Position numbers and translations under genes: made by a program. This document shows positions 1 to 9,347 of a stretch of DNA of 64,000 nucleotides, piece after piece; position 1 is the first letter of the stretch, and every line of letters begins with the position of its first letter. The stretch comes from Burkholderiales bacterium (GTDB lineage: Bacteria > Pseudomonadota > Gammaproteobacteria > Burkholderiales > SG8-41). A model generated the notes under the pieces. The model saw only the letters and a list, made by a program, of their open reading frames with translations. It did no database searches and was not told the origin of the DNA. The DNA lies in NCBI GenBank assembly GCA_019749945.1, contig JAIEPF010000007.1, forward strand, positions 124,001 through 188,000, read 5' to 3'.

Positions 1-394
1 CAGCGCGTACCGCAGCGCCGGCGGCGGCATCGCAATACACGCCGTAGAGCAGCAGGGATGGGGATGCCTGGCCGTCCTGCAGCCGGGCATGCCTGCCAAG
101 CGGCGCATACAGCGGGCGTTCAAAACGCCGGTAGAGCCGGCGCATGCCTTGGCGTACGGCTTCGAATTCCGGGCTCGCAGCCCGGGCTTTCATGTCGGCG
201 TCCTGTTCGGCCATGCCGGCAAAATCCAGCCGCCAGATCACATCCGGCCAGTCATCACCACCTTCGATCTTGCTGATGATGCGGCCCCGCGGCAGGCCGA
301 GTCGTGCGCGCAGGTCCGAGGCCAGGATGCGCTGCTGCAGCACGGCGCCGGCATGGCCGGGGCGGGCGTAATAAAAATTGTACGAAATGATCAT
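1..394 (-). CDS. Small conserved protein, probably dimeric alpha/beta-barrel fold (3' end outside window)
   Basis: An open minus-strand frame starts at the ATG at 394-392 and runs without a stop through the window edge, giving 131 codons. It begins MIISYNFYYARPGHAGAVLQ and later has a segment SPEFEAVRQGMRRLYRRFERPLY. The strand-helix pattern and the late SPEFE...M...F segment resemble small ferredoxin-like dimeric alpha/beta-barrel proteins (NIPSNAP/Dabb type), but this is a by-eye fold guess. It starts 27 bases after the aminotransferase stop and on the same strand, so the two are probably co-transcribed. No clear Shine-Dalgarno sequence precedes it. Function unknown. Confidence 0.55.
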   Translation of the reverse strand, partial: MIISYNFYYARPGHAGAVLQQRILASDLRARLGLPRGRIISKIEGGDDWPDVIWRLDFAGMAEQDADMKARAASPEFEAVRQGMRRLYRRFERPLYAPLGRHARLQDGQASPSLLLYGVYCDAAAGAAVRA

Positions 395-421
395 CCCGCC
401 CGCCAACTGCCGCGGCGGTGC

Positions 422-1747
422 CTAGTTGCGCCCGACTTCCCGCAGCGCGTCGCCGAGTTTGCCGATCAGCTCGTCGATCTGCGCCTTGCTGATGATCAGC
501 GGCGGTGACAGCGCGATGATGTCGCCGGTGGTGCGGATCAGCACGCCGTTTTCGTAGCATTTCAGGAACGTTTCGAACGCGCGTGCGGTCGGCGCGCCGG
601 GGCGGGGCTCGAGTTCGATGCCGGCGACCAGGCCCATGTTGCGCACATCGATGACATGCGGCAATTCGCGCAGCGACTGCACGGCCTGTTCAAAATACGG
701 CGCCAGTTCCTGTGCGCGCTGGAACAGGCCTTCCTCTTCGAAGGTGTCGAGACTGGCCAGTGCCGCCGCCGTGGCCAGCGGGTGTCCGGAATAGGTGTAG
801 CCGTGGAAGAGCTCGATGCCCGGCGGCGCGTTGCCGACCACGGCGTCGTAAATGCCGCGGCGCGTGATCACGGCCCCCATCGGCACCGTGCCGTTGGTCA
901 GGCCCTTGGCGACGATCATCATGTCGGGCACCACGCCCACCGCGTCGGCGCCGAAGCAGGGGCCGGTGCGGCCGAAGCCGGTGATGACTTCATCGAAGAT
1001 CAGCAGCAGGCCGTATTTGTCACAGATCTGGCGCAGCCGTTCGAGGTAACCCTTGGGCGGCACCAGCACGCCGGTGGATCCGGCCAGCGGTTCGACGATG
1101 ACGGCAGCGATGTTGCTGGCATCATGCAGCGGGATGATGCGTTGTTCGAGTTCGTCGGCGAGATGTGCGCCCCAGGCCGGCTGGCCGCGGCTGAAGGCAT
1201 TTTCTTTCAGATTATGCGTGTGTGCGAGATGGTCGACGCGGAACAGCATGTTGCCAAAAGCCTTGCGGTTGGCGGGAATGCCGCCGACCGAGATGCCGCC
1301 GAAACCCGCGCCGTGATATCCGCGTTCGCGGCCGACCAGCACATTGCGCTGGCCTTCGCCGCGGGCGCGGTGGTAGGCGAGGGCGATTTTGAGCGCGGTG
1401 TCGACGCCTTCGGAGCCGGAGTTGCAGTAGAACACGTGATCGAGATCGCCCGGCGCCAATGCAGCCAGGCGTTCGGCGACACGGAATGCATCCGGGTGTC
1501 CCATCTGAAACGCCGGCGCGTAGTCCATTGCCGCGACCTGTTTCTGTACGGCTTCGACAATGCGCGGACGGCAGTGGCCGGCGTTGACGCACCACAGGCC
1601 GGCGGTGCCGTCGAGGATCTGGCGGCCGTCGTCGGTGGTGTAGTGCATGTCCTTTGCCGCAACCAGCATGCGCGGTGCCTGCTTGAAGGCGCGATTCGCG
1701 GTGAACGGCATCCAGAATGATTCAAGTTTGGTGTCGCGTGCTGTCAT
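422..1747 (-). CDS. bauA: Omega-amino-acid:pyruvate aminotransferase (class III, PLP)
   Basis: Cytosolic class-III aminotransferase of 441 residues. It carries the N-terminal WMPFTANR block of beta-alanine/omega-amino acid:pyruvate transaminases, the glycine-rich CNSGSEGVDTALK cofactor-phosphate region, FDEVITGFGRTG with the pyridine-nitrogen Asp at about 252, and VAKGLTNG with the Schiff-base Lys at about 281. The family moves the amino group of beta-alanine or other omega-amines to pyruvate. I chose the ATG at 1747 because AAAGG lies eight bases upstream and the family N-terminus begins there; the frame stays open to 1843 but that extension has no family features. It is divergent from the transporter gene at 1858. 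The precise substrate, and so the gene symbol, is inferred by similarity. Confidence 0.85.
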   Translation of the reverse strand: MTARDTKLESFWMPFTANRAFKQAPRMLVAAKDMHYTTDDGRQILDGTAGLWCVNAGHCRPRIVEAVQKQVAAMDYAPAFQMGHPDAFRVAERLAALAPGDLDHVFYCNSGSEGVDTALKIALAYHRARGEGQRNVLVGRERGYHGAGFGGISVGGIPANRKAFGNMLFRVDHLAHTHNLKENAFSRGQPAWGAHLADELEQRIIPLHDASNIAAVIVEPLAGSTGVLVPPKGYLERLRQICDKYGLLLIFDEVITGFGRTGPCFGADAVGVVPDMMIVAKGLTNGTVPMGAVITRRGIYDAVVGNAPPGIELFHGYTYSGHPLATAAALASLDTFEEEGLFQRAQELAPYFEQAVQSLRELPHVIDVRNMGLVAGIELEPRPGAPTARAFETFLKCYENGVLIRTTGDIIALSPPLIISKAQIDELIGKLGDALREVGRN

Positions 1748-1857
1748 GGATAAAACCTTTGTTCGGAAGTGATAACGCGGACCCCTGCGCCGCGCGGTTT
1801 GTGCTGGACAGCATGCTACCATCTTCGCACCATGACACGTCACACGCAGGTTCAGGC

Positions 1858-3375
1858 ATGCACGTTTTTTGCGGGATAAGCCGCCGCTGCCTGCGATGGA
1901 TCGGAGTGGCGCTGCTGTGTTGTGCCTTGCCCGCCGGTGCGGATGATGTGCTGCGCGTCGGGTCCAAACGTTTTACCGAATCGTACGTTCTGGGCGAGCT
2001 GATTGCGCGCACCGCGCAGCAGGCCGCCGGAGTGCGCGTCGAACACAAACCCGGGCTGGGCAATACCGCGATCCTGTTTGCCGCGCTGAAAAGCGGCGCC
2101 ATCGATGTCTACCCGGATTACACCGGAACCATTGCACTGGAGCTGCTGGGTTTGTCACGGGTGCCCGTGCTGGAGGAACTCAACCGGCAACTCGCGGTGC
2201 ATGGCCTGGAGGCGGGTGTTTTTCTGGGATTCGGCAATTCTTATGCGCTGGCGATGCGCGAAACACAGGCCGCGAAACGCGACATCCGGCGCATCACCGA
2301 TTTGAAGGAGTTCGGGGCGGCCCGCCTCGGCCTGTCTCCTGAATTCCTTAATCGCAAGGACGGCTGGCCGGCATTGCGTGACACCTATGATCTCGATGGT
2401 TTGCCGGTCCGCGGACTTGAGCACGGGCTGGCGTATGAAGCGCTGGCCAAAGGTCAGGTTGACGTCATCGACGTGTACACGACGGATCCGAAAATTTCGG
2501 GTTACGGGCTGCGCGTGCTTGAAGACGATCAGCGGTTTTTTCCTGAATATGAGGCGGTGCTGGTGTATCGCGCCGATTTGCCCAGACGGCATCCGGCCGC
2601 CTGGGCGCAACTCTCAACATTGCAGGGATCTATTACTGCCGCGGACATGATGGCGATGAATGCAGCGGTGGAGTTGCAGGGGCGCAGTTTTGCCGCGGTC
2701 GCGGCGGAGCGGGTGCAGGCCAAGCCCGGTGCGCCGGATGCCGGCGCTGCGCCCGGACTGGCCGCTGTGCTGTTCGGGCCCGATCTGGGGCGGCTCACGC
2801 GGGAACATCTGCTGCTGGTCTGTTCCTCGCTGCTGCTCAGCGTGATGGTTGGCGTGCCGCTGGGCATCTGGGCGCAGCGCGCGCCGCGGACCGGCGTCTG
2901 GATACTGGCTTTGACCGGGGTGCTGCAGACGGTGCCCAGCCTGGCCCTGCTGGCGTTCCTGATTGCAGTCCTGGACCGCATCGGTGCGGTGCCGGCGATC
3001 CTGGCCCTGTTCCTGTATGCCTTGTTGCCGGTGGTGCGAGCCACTGAAACCGCATTGGCAGGGGTCGGCAACGGCATGCGCGATGCGGGACGCGCCCTGG
3101 GGTTCGACTCAAGGCAGCTGATGCGCCTGATTGAATTGCCGCTGGCCATGCCCGGTGTGCTGGCCGGCATCAAGACTGCGGCGGTGATCAATGTCGGCAC
3201 GGCGACGGTTGCCGCATTTGTCGGCGCCGGCGGTTACGGCGAACGCATCGTGGCCGGGCTGGCGGTCAATGACCACAAGCTCCTGCTGGCCGGAGCGATT
3301 CCGGCAGCGTTGCTGGCCCTGAGCCTGGAATGGGGCTTCCGCTGGCTGGACAGACGGCTGCTGCCGCGGAATTAA
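1858..3375 (+). CDS. Osmoprotectant-type ABC transporter: fused substrate-binding protein and permease
   Basis: A 505-residue fusion. Residues 1-25 form a signal peptide ending LPAGADD. About 25-275 is an OpuAC/ProX-like quaternary-amine binding domain (VGSKRFTESYVLGELIA, KPGLGNTAI, DVYPDYTGT). About 300-505 is a BPD_transp_1 permease domain with several membrane segments and the EAA-type loop around GNGMRDAGRALGFDS. The family imports glycine betaine, choline or related compounds. The usual fused form has the permease first and the binding domain last; here the order is reversed. No ATPase gene is visible in the window, so an ATPase from elsewhere must energise it if it is active. I chose the start at 1858 because it places the signal peptide correctly; the frame is open upstream to 1717. 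Confidence 0.85.
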   Translation: MHVFCGISRRCLRWIGVALLCCALPAGADDVLRVGSKRFTESYVLGELIARTAQQAAGVRVEHKPGLGNTAILFAALKSGAIDVYPDYTGTIALELLGLSRVPVLEELNRQLAVHGLEAGVFLGFGNSYALAMRETQAAKRDIRRITDLKEFGAARLGLSPEFLNRKDGWPALRDTYDLDGLPVRGLEHGLAYEALAKGQVDVIDVYTTDPKISGYGLRVLEDDQRFFPEYEAVLVYRADLPRRHPAAWAQLSTLQGSITAADMMAMNAAVELQGRSFAAVAAERVQAKPGAPDAGAAPGLAAVLFGPDLGRLTREHLLLVCSSLLLSVMVGVPLGIWAQRAPRTGVWILALTGVLQTVPSLALLAFLIAVLDRIGAVPAILALFLYALLPVVRATETALAGVGNGMRDAGRALGFDSRQLMRLIELPLAMPGVLAGIKTAAVINVGTATVAAFVGAGGYGERIVAGLAVNDHKLLLAGAIPAALLALSLEWGFRWLDRRLLPRN

Positions 3376-3451
3376 CGGGCACGGAGTATGCTTTTTCTTC
3401 TCATATGATGGAACTGCAGGGCGGTCTGCAAACCGCGCAGGCTGCGTGGTT

Positions 3452-3479
3452 TGAACTAAACCGGGTGCCGCCGGTCTTT
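3452..3479 (+). promoter_or_regulatory. Candidate sigma-E (RpoE) promoter upstream of rpoE
   Basis: TGAACTA at 3452-3458, a 15-base spacer, and GTCTTT at 3474-3479 closely resemble the sigma-E pattern GGAACTT-N15/16-GTCTAA. It lies 120 bases ahead of the rpoE start. Autoregulation of rpoE from such a promoter is known in gammaproteobacteria; here it is inferred from the motif alone. Confidence 0.55.
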
Positions 3480-3598
3480 GCACTATCGCCGCAGCGGCAC
3501 GTTTCACGTGTCTTTACAGACGGTTATACTGCGGCGCCTGCCCGGACAGCGGGCCCGTTGACCGGGGGCAGGGCAGCGGTATCAGGGATCGGACAATA

Positions 3599-4198
3599 AT
3601 GAGCGATCGCGAAGTCGATCAGCAGCTGGTAGAGCGTGTACAACGGGGTGACAAACGTGCCTTCGACCTGCTGGTCACCAAGTACCAGCGCAAGCTGGGG
3701 CGGTTGCTGTCGCGTTTTATCCGCGATCCGAGCGAGGTGGAGGATGTGACGCAGGAAGCGTTTATCAAGGCCTACCGGGCACTGCCGAATTTTCGCGGTG
3801 ACAGCGCTTTTTATACCTGGCTGTACCGGATCGGCATCAATACCGCCAAAAACCATCTGGTGGCGATGGGGCGGCGGGCGCCGACCAGCACGGAAATGGA
3901 CGCCGAGGAGGCCGAAAGCCTGGAATCCGGTGACCAGTTGCGGGACCTGAATACGCCGGAAAACCAGATGATGAGCCGGCAGGTCGGGGATACGGTGAAC
4001 CAAACCCTGCAGGAGTTGCCTGAGGAGCTGAGGACGGCACTTACCCTGCGCGAGATTGAAGGATTGAGTTACGAGGAAATCGCCATCGCGATGCAGTGTC
4101 CGGTGGGCACGGTACGGTCCCGGATCTTCCGGGCCCGCGAAGCGGTGGCGGCAAAATTGAAACCCTTGCTCGATACGGGCAAGGACAGGAGATGGTGA
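3599..4198 (+). CDS. rpoE: RNA polymerase sigma-E factor (ECF, RpoE/AlgU type)
   Basis: ECF sigma factor of 199 residues for the envelope-stress response. Region 2 (about residues 25-95) holds RDPSEVEDVTQEAFIKAYRA and the -10 recognition block; region 4 (about 135-190) holds LPEELRTALTLREIEGLSYE and a helix-turn-helix ending GTVRSRIFRAREA. It is normally held at the membrane by RseA and released when misfolded outer-membrane proteins accumulate. The anti-sigma gene starts one base after its stop, so the two are translationally linked. A candidate autoregulatory promoter lies upstream at 3452. Length and both regions match the RpoE/AlgU family. Confidence 0.96.
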   Translation: MSDREVDQQLVERVQRGDKRAFDLLVTKYQRKLGRLLSRFIRDPSEVEDVTQEAFIKAYRALPNFRGDSAFYTWLYRIGINTAKNHLVAMGRRAPTSTEMDAEEAESLESGDQLRDLNTPENQMMSRQVGDTVNQTLQELPEELRTALTLREIEGLSYEEIAIAMQCPVGTVRSRIFRAREAVAAKLKPLLDTGKDRRW

Positions 4199-4199
4199 G

Positions 4200-4718
4200 A
4201 TGGAAAAAATTTCGGCATTGATGGACGGCGAAGCGGAAGGGCAGGAGGCACATCAGGCCATGCTCCGGTTGAAGGACACCGGAGAAGCCCGCGAAATCTG
4301 GGCCTGCTACCACCTGATCGGCGATGTGATGCGTGGTGACGTGTTGCCGGGGTTTGACGTGTCACAGCGGGTTGCTGCGGCCATTGCGCAGGAGCCGACG
4401 GTGATGGCGCCGCAGCGACTGTCGCGCGCCGGCAGGCCCTTGACCTACGCGCTGTCAGCCGTGGCATCGGTCGCGGCGATTGCCGTCGTCGGCTGGATGG
4501 CTTTTTCGACCGCCAATGTTTTCAGTCCTGCAGTGGAACTGGCGCGGGCTCCGGCGCCCGCGGTTGTGCAGCCGGAAGCCCGGCTGGTCAGTTCGCCCAG
4601 CGACGGCCAGATGAATGAATACCTGCTGGCGCATCAGGGTGTGTCGCCAAGCACCAGCCTGCAGGGTGTTGCGCCTTACATCCGTACCATATCCAGCGCA
4701 CCGGCCGCAGGTCGCTGA
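4200..4718 (+). CDS. rseA: Anti-sigma-E factor RseA/MucA
   Basis: Inner-membrane anti-sigma factor of 172 residues. Residues 1-50 (MEKISALMDGEAEG..., WACYHLIGDVMRGD) match the RseA N-terminal sigma-binding domain. One membrane helix lies at about 80-103, followed by an Ala/Pro-rich periplasmic part of about 70 residues. It binds RpoE in the cytoplasm, and stepwise proteolysis releases the sigma factor. It lies between rpoE and rseB, six bases before the latter, in the canonical order. The periplasmic domain is short compared with E. coli RseA (216 residues), nearer to MucA of Pseudomonas. Confidence 0.92.
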   Translation: MEKISALMDGEAEGQEAHQAMLRLKDTGEAREIWACYHLIGDVMRGDVLPGFDVSQRVAAAIAQEPTVMAPQRLSRAGRPLTYALSAVASVAAIAVVGWMAFSTANVFSPAVELARAPAPAVVQPEARLVSSPSDGQMNEYLLAHQGVSPSTSLQGVAPYIRTISSAPAAGR

Positions 4719-4724
4719 AACGCC

Positions 4725-5708
4725 ATGAGATTCTGGTGGATGGTTGTTCTCGGATTCCTGCCGGGTGTCACGGCGGCAGCCGAGAATTCGCGGGAAGCGC
4801 TGGCAATGCTGGAAAAAATGGCGGAGGCCAGCCGCAAGGTCAATTATTCCGGCACCTTCATGTTCCAGCATGGCGGTCAGGCGGAAACCTCCCGCATCGC
4901 GCATTTTGTCAATCCGGCGGGCGGTGTGCTGGAACGCCTGGAAACACTGGACGGACCGGCGCGCGAGGTGATCCGCACCAACGACCAGGTGACCTGTTAC
5001 CTGCCCGGCAGCAAGGTGGTGCTGGTTGATCCGCGGGGTTCGCGGCAATTCCCGGTGCGTGTCGAACAAATCCAGGAAATCGTGGAGCATTACCGCGTAG
5101 TCAAGGGCGGCATGGATCGCGTGGCCGGCCATGAGTGCCAGTGGGTGGCCTTGCAGCCAAAGGATGCCTTGCGCTACACCCGGCGTTTTTGCGCCGAGAT
5201 CAATACCGGATTGCCGCTGCGCGCGCGCACATCGGATGAAAAAAACGAGACGCTGGAGTCGTTTGCCTTTTCCACATTGACTATCGGCGGATCATTCCGG
5301 CGTGAACTGGTGCAATCAAAATACGCCGCGACCAGTGTAAAACAGAACTGGCGTGTCGATCGCTCGGCGCTGACAGCCGGCGACAGCGGCGATTCCGGCT
5401 GGGTGGTGAGCAATCTGCCCGCGGGCTTTCGCAAACTGATGGAACTGCGACGCTCGATGGTCGGCAAAAAAGGCACCGTCTCCCATCTGGTGTTTTCGGA
5501 TGGTCTGGCGGCAGTGTCCATATTCATCGAGCCTGGCGCCGCACAGGACAGCAAGCAGGTCCTCAGGCATCAGGGCGCAGTCCATATCTACAGCCGTGCA
5601 ATCTCCGGTTATACGGTCACCGTGCTGGGCGAAACCCCGGCAGAAACGGTGATGCAGTTTGCGCGATCGCTGGAGCCCAGGACCACGGCGGCAGCCCAGC
5701 AACGCTGA
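4725..5708 (+). CDS. rseB: Periplasmic sigma-E regulator RseB/MucB
   Basis: Periplasmic protein of 327 residues with a signal peptide (MRFWWMVVLGFLPGVTAAA). It has the RseB N-terminal lipid-sensing domain (NYSGTFMFQHGGQ near residue 40, FVNPAGGVLERLETLDG) and a C-terminal domain ending near FARSLEP. The family protects the periplasmic part of RseA from DegS cleavage and senses mislocalised lipids or LPS. Its gene position directly after rseA is standard. No oddities seen. Confidence 0.93.
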   Translation: MRFWWMVVLGFLPGVTAAAENSREALAMLEKMAEASRKVNYSGTFMFQHGGQAETSRIAHFVNPAGGVLERLETLDGPAREVIRTNDQVTCYLPGSKVVLVDPRGSRQFPVRVEQIQEIVEHYRVVKGGMDRVAGHECQWVALQPKDALRYTRRFCAEINTGLPLRARTSDEKNETLESFAFSTLTIGGSFRRELVQSKYAATSVKQNWRVDRSALTAGDSGDSGWVVSNLPAGFRKLMELRRSMVGKKGTVSHLVFSDGLAAVSIFIEPGAAQDSKQVLRHQGAVHIYSRAISGYTVTVLGETPAETVMQFARSLEPRTTAAAQQR

Positions 5709-5785
5709 CCGTTTCGCTGCGCTGCCTGCATTCAATTCCGCGAATTATTTATTTGTCATTCATGCATTTCCAGGAAAGGCTGAAC

Positions 5786-7201
5786 ATGTTCAGATATCTG
5801 GTTGTGGCGTTGTGCCTGTTGGTGCCCTTGCAGTCGGTTGCGCAACTTCCCGATTTCACCGAGCTGGTGGAAAAGCAGGGGCCCGCGGTGGTCAACATCA
5901 GCACCACCCAGACGGCATCACGCAATGCCCTGTCCCAGCAATTGCCGCAACTGGACGAGAACGATCCGCTGTATGAGTTTTTCCGCCGCTTCATGCCCAA
6001 CCCGAATCAGCCGAACCCCGGCCAGCCCAGCCCCGCGCCGCGGGATTTTCAGGCCCAGTCGCTGGGCTCGGGGTTCATCATTTCCGCCGACGGTTACATC
6101 CTGACCAACGCGCATGTCATCGATTCCGCGGAAGAAGTCACGGTGCGTTTGACCGACAAGCGTGAATTCAAGGCCAAGGTCATCGGCGCCGACCGGCGTA
6201 CGGATGTGGCGCTGATCAAGATCGAGGCGACGGGCCTGCCGACAGTGCGCTTTGGCGATCCGGCCAGACTCAAGGTCGGCGAATGGGTGGTGGCCATCGG
6301 TTCGCCTTTCGGCTTCGACAACACCGTCACCGCAGGCATCGTCAGCGCCAAGGGCCGTTCACTGCCGCAGGAAAATTTTGTGCCCTTCATCCAGACCGAC
6401 GTTGCGGTGAATCCCGGCAATTCCGGCGGGCCGCTGTTCAACCTCAGGGGCGAGGTGGTCGGCATCAATTCGCAAATCTACAGCCGCACCGGCGGTTTCA
6501 TGGGGCTGTCCTTTGCGATCCCGATCGACGTTGCCAACAACATAGCGCAGCAGCTGCGCACCACCGGCAAGGTGACTCGCGGCCGCATCGGCGTGGTGAT
6601 CCAGCCGGTGACCAAGGAGCTGGCCGACGGCTTCGGATTGCCCAAGGCACAGGGCGCACTGGTCAATTCTGTCGAGAAGGGCGGTCCGGCGGATAAGGCC
6701 GGCGTCGAGGCCGGTGACGTGATCCTGCGTTTCGACGGCAAACCGGTGGAGGCTTCCGAAGATCTGCCGCGGATCGTAGGCGGCACCAGACCGGGCAGCA
6801 AAATCACCATTCAGGTCTGGCGCAACAAGGCGGCGCGCGATCTGCAGGTGGTCGTGGCCGAACTGTCGGATGAGCGTCCCGGCCGGCAGGCTCGCGGCGC
6901 CAAGCCGCAGCCCCCGGCAGCCACCCAGTTCGGCATGGGACTCGCCGATCTGACGGATGCCCAAAAGAAGGAATTGAAGGTCGAAGGCGGCGTTTTTGTC
7001 GACAGCGCCCAGGGCGCTGCGGCCCGCGCCGGCATCCGCCGCGGTGATGTGATCCTTGGTGTCAACAACCAGGACGTGAAATCCGTCGAACAGTTCCGCC
7101 AGCTGATGGCCGGGATGGAAAAAGGCCGGATTGTTGCGCTGCTGGTGCGGCGTGGGGCCAATTCGCTGTATATCCCGTTCCGCACCGACGGGAATGGCTG
7201 A
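5786..7201 (+). CDS. degP: Periplasmic serine endoprotease DegP/MucD (Do family)
   Basis: HtrA-family protease/chaperone of 471 residues. Residues 1-20 are a signal peptide (cleavage near LQSVAQ). The trypsin-like domain has the triad His110 (LTNAHVID), Asp140 (RRTDVALIK) and Ser213 (NPGNSGGPL). Two PDZ domains follow at about 265-355 and 385-465. It degrades or refolds damaged periplasmic proteins. I chose the ATG at 5786 because AGGAAAGG lies just before it and the signal peptide begins there; an in-frame ATG at 5753 would add 11 polar residues. As the fourth gene of the rpoE operon it fits the MucD arrangement. Confidence 0.95.
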   Translation: MFRYLVVALCLLVPLQSVAQLPDFTELVEKQGPAVVNISTTQTASRNALSQQLPQLDENDPLYEFFRRFMPNPNQPNPGQPSPAPRDFQAQSLGSGFIISADGYILTNAHVIDSAEEVTVRLTDKREFKAKVIGADRRTDVALIKIEATGLPTVRFGDPARLKVGEWVVAIGSPFGFDNTVTAGIVSAKGRSLPQENFVPFIQTDVAVNPGNSGGPLFNLRGEVVGINSQIYSRTGGFMGLSFAIPIDVANNIAQQLRTTGKVTRGRIGVVIQPVTKELADGFGLPKAQGALVNSVEKGGPADKAGVEAGDVILRFDGKPVEASEDLPRIVGGTRPGSKITIQVWRNKAARDLQVVVAELSDERPGRQARGAKPQPPAATQFGMGLADLTDAQKKELKVEGGVFVDSAQGAAARAGIRRGDVILGVNNQDVKSVEQFRQLMAGMEKGRIVALLVRRGANSLYIPFRTDGNG

Positions 7202-7451
7202 TTCCGGACGGATCACGCTCACGCTGTACAGCCGCAGCTGGTGCCATCTTTGTGACGACATGCTGGCGGGACTGCGGGTTTTGCAGGCCCGCCAGCCGTT
7301 TGGGCTGAACATCGTCGATGTCGACAGCCAGCCCGCGCTGGAACGCCGTTTCGGCGAATTTGTTCCGGTGCTGATGCATGGCGAGCGCGAACTCTGCCAT
7401 TACCACCTCGACGCAGCCGCGGTTACTGATTACTTGCGGGATTTCCGCTAA
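7194..7451 (+). CDS. Glutaredoxin-like protein (DUF836 type)
   Basis: An 85-residue thioredoxin-fold protein with a CxxC motif (SWCHLCDDM, residues about 17-25), the [15 protein letters not shown] segment, and the cis-proline region FVPVLM. These match the small DUF836/glutaredoxin-like family often placed next to degP and lepA in betaproteobacteria. The ATG at 7194 overlaps the degP stop by eight bases, which implies translational coupling. Likely role is thiol-disulfide exchange, but no substrate is known. Confidence 0.8.
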   Translation: MADSGRITLTLYSRSWCHLCDDMLAGLRVLQARQPFGLNIVDVDSQPALERRFGEFVPVLMHGERELCHYHLDAAAVTDYLRDFR

Positions 7452-7475
7452 AATACGCGACCTTACGAACGGAAC

Positions 7476-7508
7476 GGGGCACTCCGGGAGACCTTGAGTG
7501 CCCTTTTT
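7476..7508 (+). terminator. Intrinsic terminator after the rpoE-degP operon
   Basis: Perfect 8-bp stem GGGCACTC (7477-7484) / GAGTGCCC (7496-7503) with an 11-base loop, followed directly by TTTTTGTT. It ends the stress operon and separates it from lepA, whose start is 39 bases downstream. Confidence 0.85.
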
Positions 7509-7546
7509 GTTGGCCCCTGTCGGATCTGGTTGGACCCCACACCGCA

Positions 7547-9337
7547 ATGCAGCACATCCGCAACTTTTCCATCATCGCGCATATCGACCACGGCAAATCA
7601 ACGCTGGCGGATCGCTTTATCCAGCATTGCGGCGGTTTGTCCGACCGCGAGATGGAGTCCCAGGTGCTCGATTCGATGGATCTCGAGCGCGAGCGCGGCA
7701 TCACCATCAAGGCGCAGACTGCATCACTGACCTATCTCGCCCGTAACGGGCAGATCTACCAGCTGAACCTGATCGACACACCCGGGCATGTCGATTTTTC
7801 CTACGAGGTCTCGCGCTCACTGGCGGCCTGTGAAGGCGCGCTGCTGGTGGTGGACGCATCGCAGGGCGTGGAGGCGCAGACGGTGGCCAATTGTTATACG
7901 GCGATCGAGCAGGGTGTGGAAGTGGTGCCGGTGCTGAACAAGATGGATCTGCCGCAGGTCGAGCCTGAACGCGTGGCTGCGGAAATCGAGGACATCATCG
8001 GCATCCCGGCGAAAGACGCAGTGCGGGTCAGCGCCAAGAGCGGGGAAGGGATCACCGACGTTCTTGAAGCGGTGGTGCATCAGATGCCGCCGCCGAAGGG
8101 GGATCCCGCCGCGCCGCTGAAGGCGCTGATCATCGACTCCTGGTTCGACAACTATGTCGGCGTGGTGATGCTGGTGCGGGTGGTCGACGGCGAACTGAAA
8201 CCCAAGGATCGCATCCTGCTGATGGCCGGCGGCGGGGATTTCCTCTGCGAGCAGATCGGCAAATTCACCCCGAAGTCACAGGCCATGGAACGACTGGCGG
8301 CGGGAGAAGTGGGTTTTGTCATCGCCGGCATCAAGGAACTGCAGGCGGCCAAGGTCGGCGACACGCTGACGCTCGCGAACAATCCGGCCGCGGCGCCGTT
8401 GCCGGGGTTCAAGGAAATCAAGCCGCAGGTGTTCGCCGGCTTGTATCCGGTGGAGTCCAATGAATACGAGGCGCTGCGCGATGCGCTGGAAAAGCTGCAC
8501 CTGAATGATTCCTCGCTGCGTTTCGAGCCGGAATCGTCGCAGGCGCTGGGTTTCGGTTTCCGCTGCGGATTCCTCGGCCTGCTGCACATGGACATCGTGC
8601 AGGAGCGCCTCGAGCGCGAATACAACATGTCGCTGATCACCACGGCGCCCACGGTGGTCTACCAGGTGGCAACGCGCGACGGCAAGGTGATTGAAATCGA
8701 GAACCCGTCGCGGCTGCCTGAGGCATCGCAGATCGAGGAAATCCGCGAGCCGATCATCACCGCCTCGATACTGGTGCCCAGCGACTACGTCGGCCCGGTG
8801 ATGACGCTGTGCACCGAAAAACGCGGCACGCAGCGCAACATGCAGTATCTGGGGCGTCAGGTGATGCTGACCTATGAACTGCCGCTGAATGAGGTGGTCA
8901 TGGACTTTTTTGACCGCCTGAAATCGGTATCACGCGGTTATGCCTCGCTTGATTATGATTTCCTCGAATACCGCGCCGGCGATCTGGTGCGGCTGGACAT
9001 CCTGATCAACAGTGAGCGGGTCGATGCGCTGTCATTGATTGTTCATCGCGCCAATGCGCTGTACCGCGGACGCGATGTGGCAAGCCGGATGCGCAAGCTG
9101 ATTCCGCGCCAGATGTTCGACATTGCGATACAGGCGGCCATCGGCGCGCAGATCATTTCACGCGAAACCGTCAAGGCCATGCGCAAGAACGTGCTGGCCA
9201 AATGTTACGGCGGTGACATCTCGCGCAAGAAAAAGCTGCTGGAAAAGCAGAAGGCCGGCAAAAAGCGCATGAAGCAGGTCGGCACGGTTGAAATACCGCA
9301 GGAGGCTTTCCTCGCCATCCTGCAAGTCGACAAATAG
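7547..9337 (+). CDS. lepA: Elongation factor 4 (LepA), ribosomal back-translocase GTPase
   Basis: Translational GTPase of 596 residues, the usual family length. GTP-binding motifs are AHIDHGKST (residues 10-18), DTPGHVDF (about 77-84) and NKMD (about 131-134). The C-terminal LepA-specific domain is lysine-rich ([20 protein letters not shown] near 560). It acts on stalled or mistranslocated ribosomes. It is followed directly by lepB, the classical lepA-lepB pair. Confidence 0.97.
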   Translation: MQHIRNFSIIAHIDHGKSTLADRFIQHCGGLSDREMESQVLDSMDLERERGITIKAQTASLTYLARNGQIYQLNLIDTPGHVDFSYEVSRSLAACEGALLVVDASQGVEAQTVANCYTAIEQGVEVVPVLNKMDLPQVEPERVAAEIEDIIGIPAKDAVRVSAKSGEGITDVLEAVVHQMPPPKGDPAAPLKALIIDSWFDNYVGVVMLVRVVDGELKPKDRILLMAGGGDFLCEQIGKFTPKSQAMERLAAGEVGFVIAGIKELQAAKVGDTLTLANNPAAAPLPGFKEIKPQVFAGLYPVESNEYEALRDALEKLHLNDSSLRFEPESSQALGFGFRCGFLGLLHMDIVQERLEREYNMSLITTAPTVVYQVATRDGKVIEIENPSRLPEASQIEEIREPIITASILVPSDYVGPVMTLCTEKRGTQRNMQYLGRQVMLTYELPLNEVVMDFFDRLKSVSRGYASLDYDFLEYRAGDLVRLDILINSERVDALSLIVHRANALYRGRDVASRMRKLIPRQMFDIAIQAAIGAQIISRETVKAMRKNVLAKCYGGDISRKKKLLEKQKAGKKRMKQVGTVEIPQEAFLAILQVDK

Positions 9338-9347
9338 CGGGGGTGTC

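Noticed and set aside
5743..5785. AT-rich patch before degP as a further copy of the dispersed motif
   Set aside because: ATTATTTATTTGTCATTC aligns poorly with the core; probably just promoter or leader sequence.
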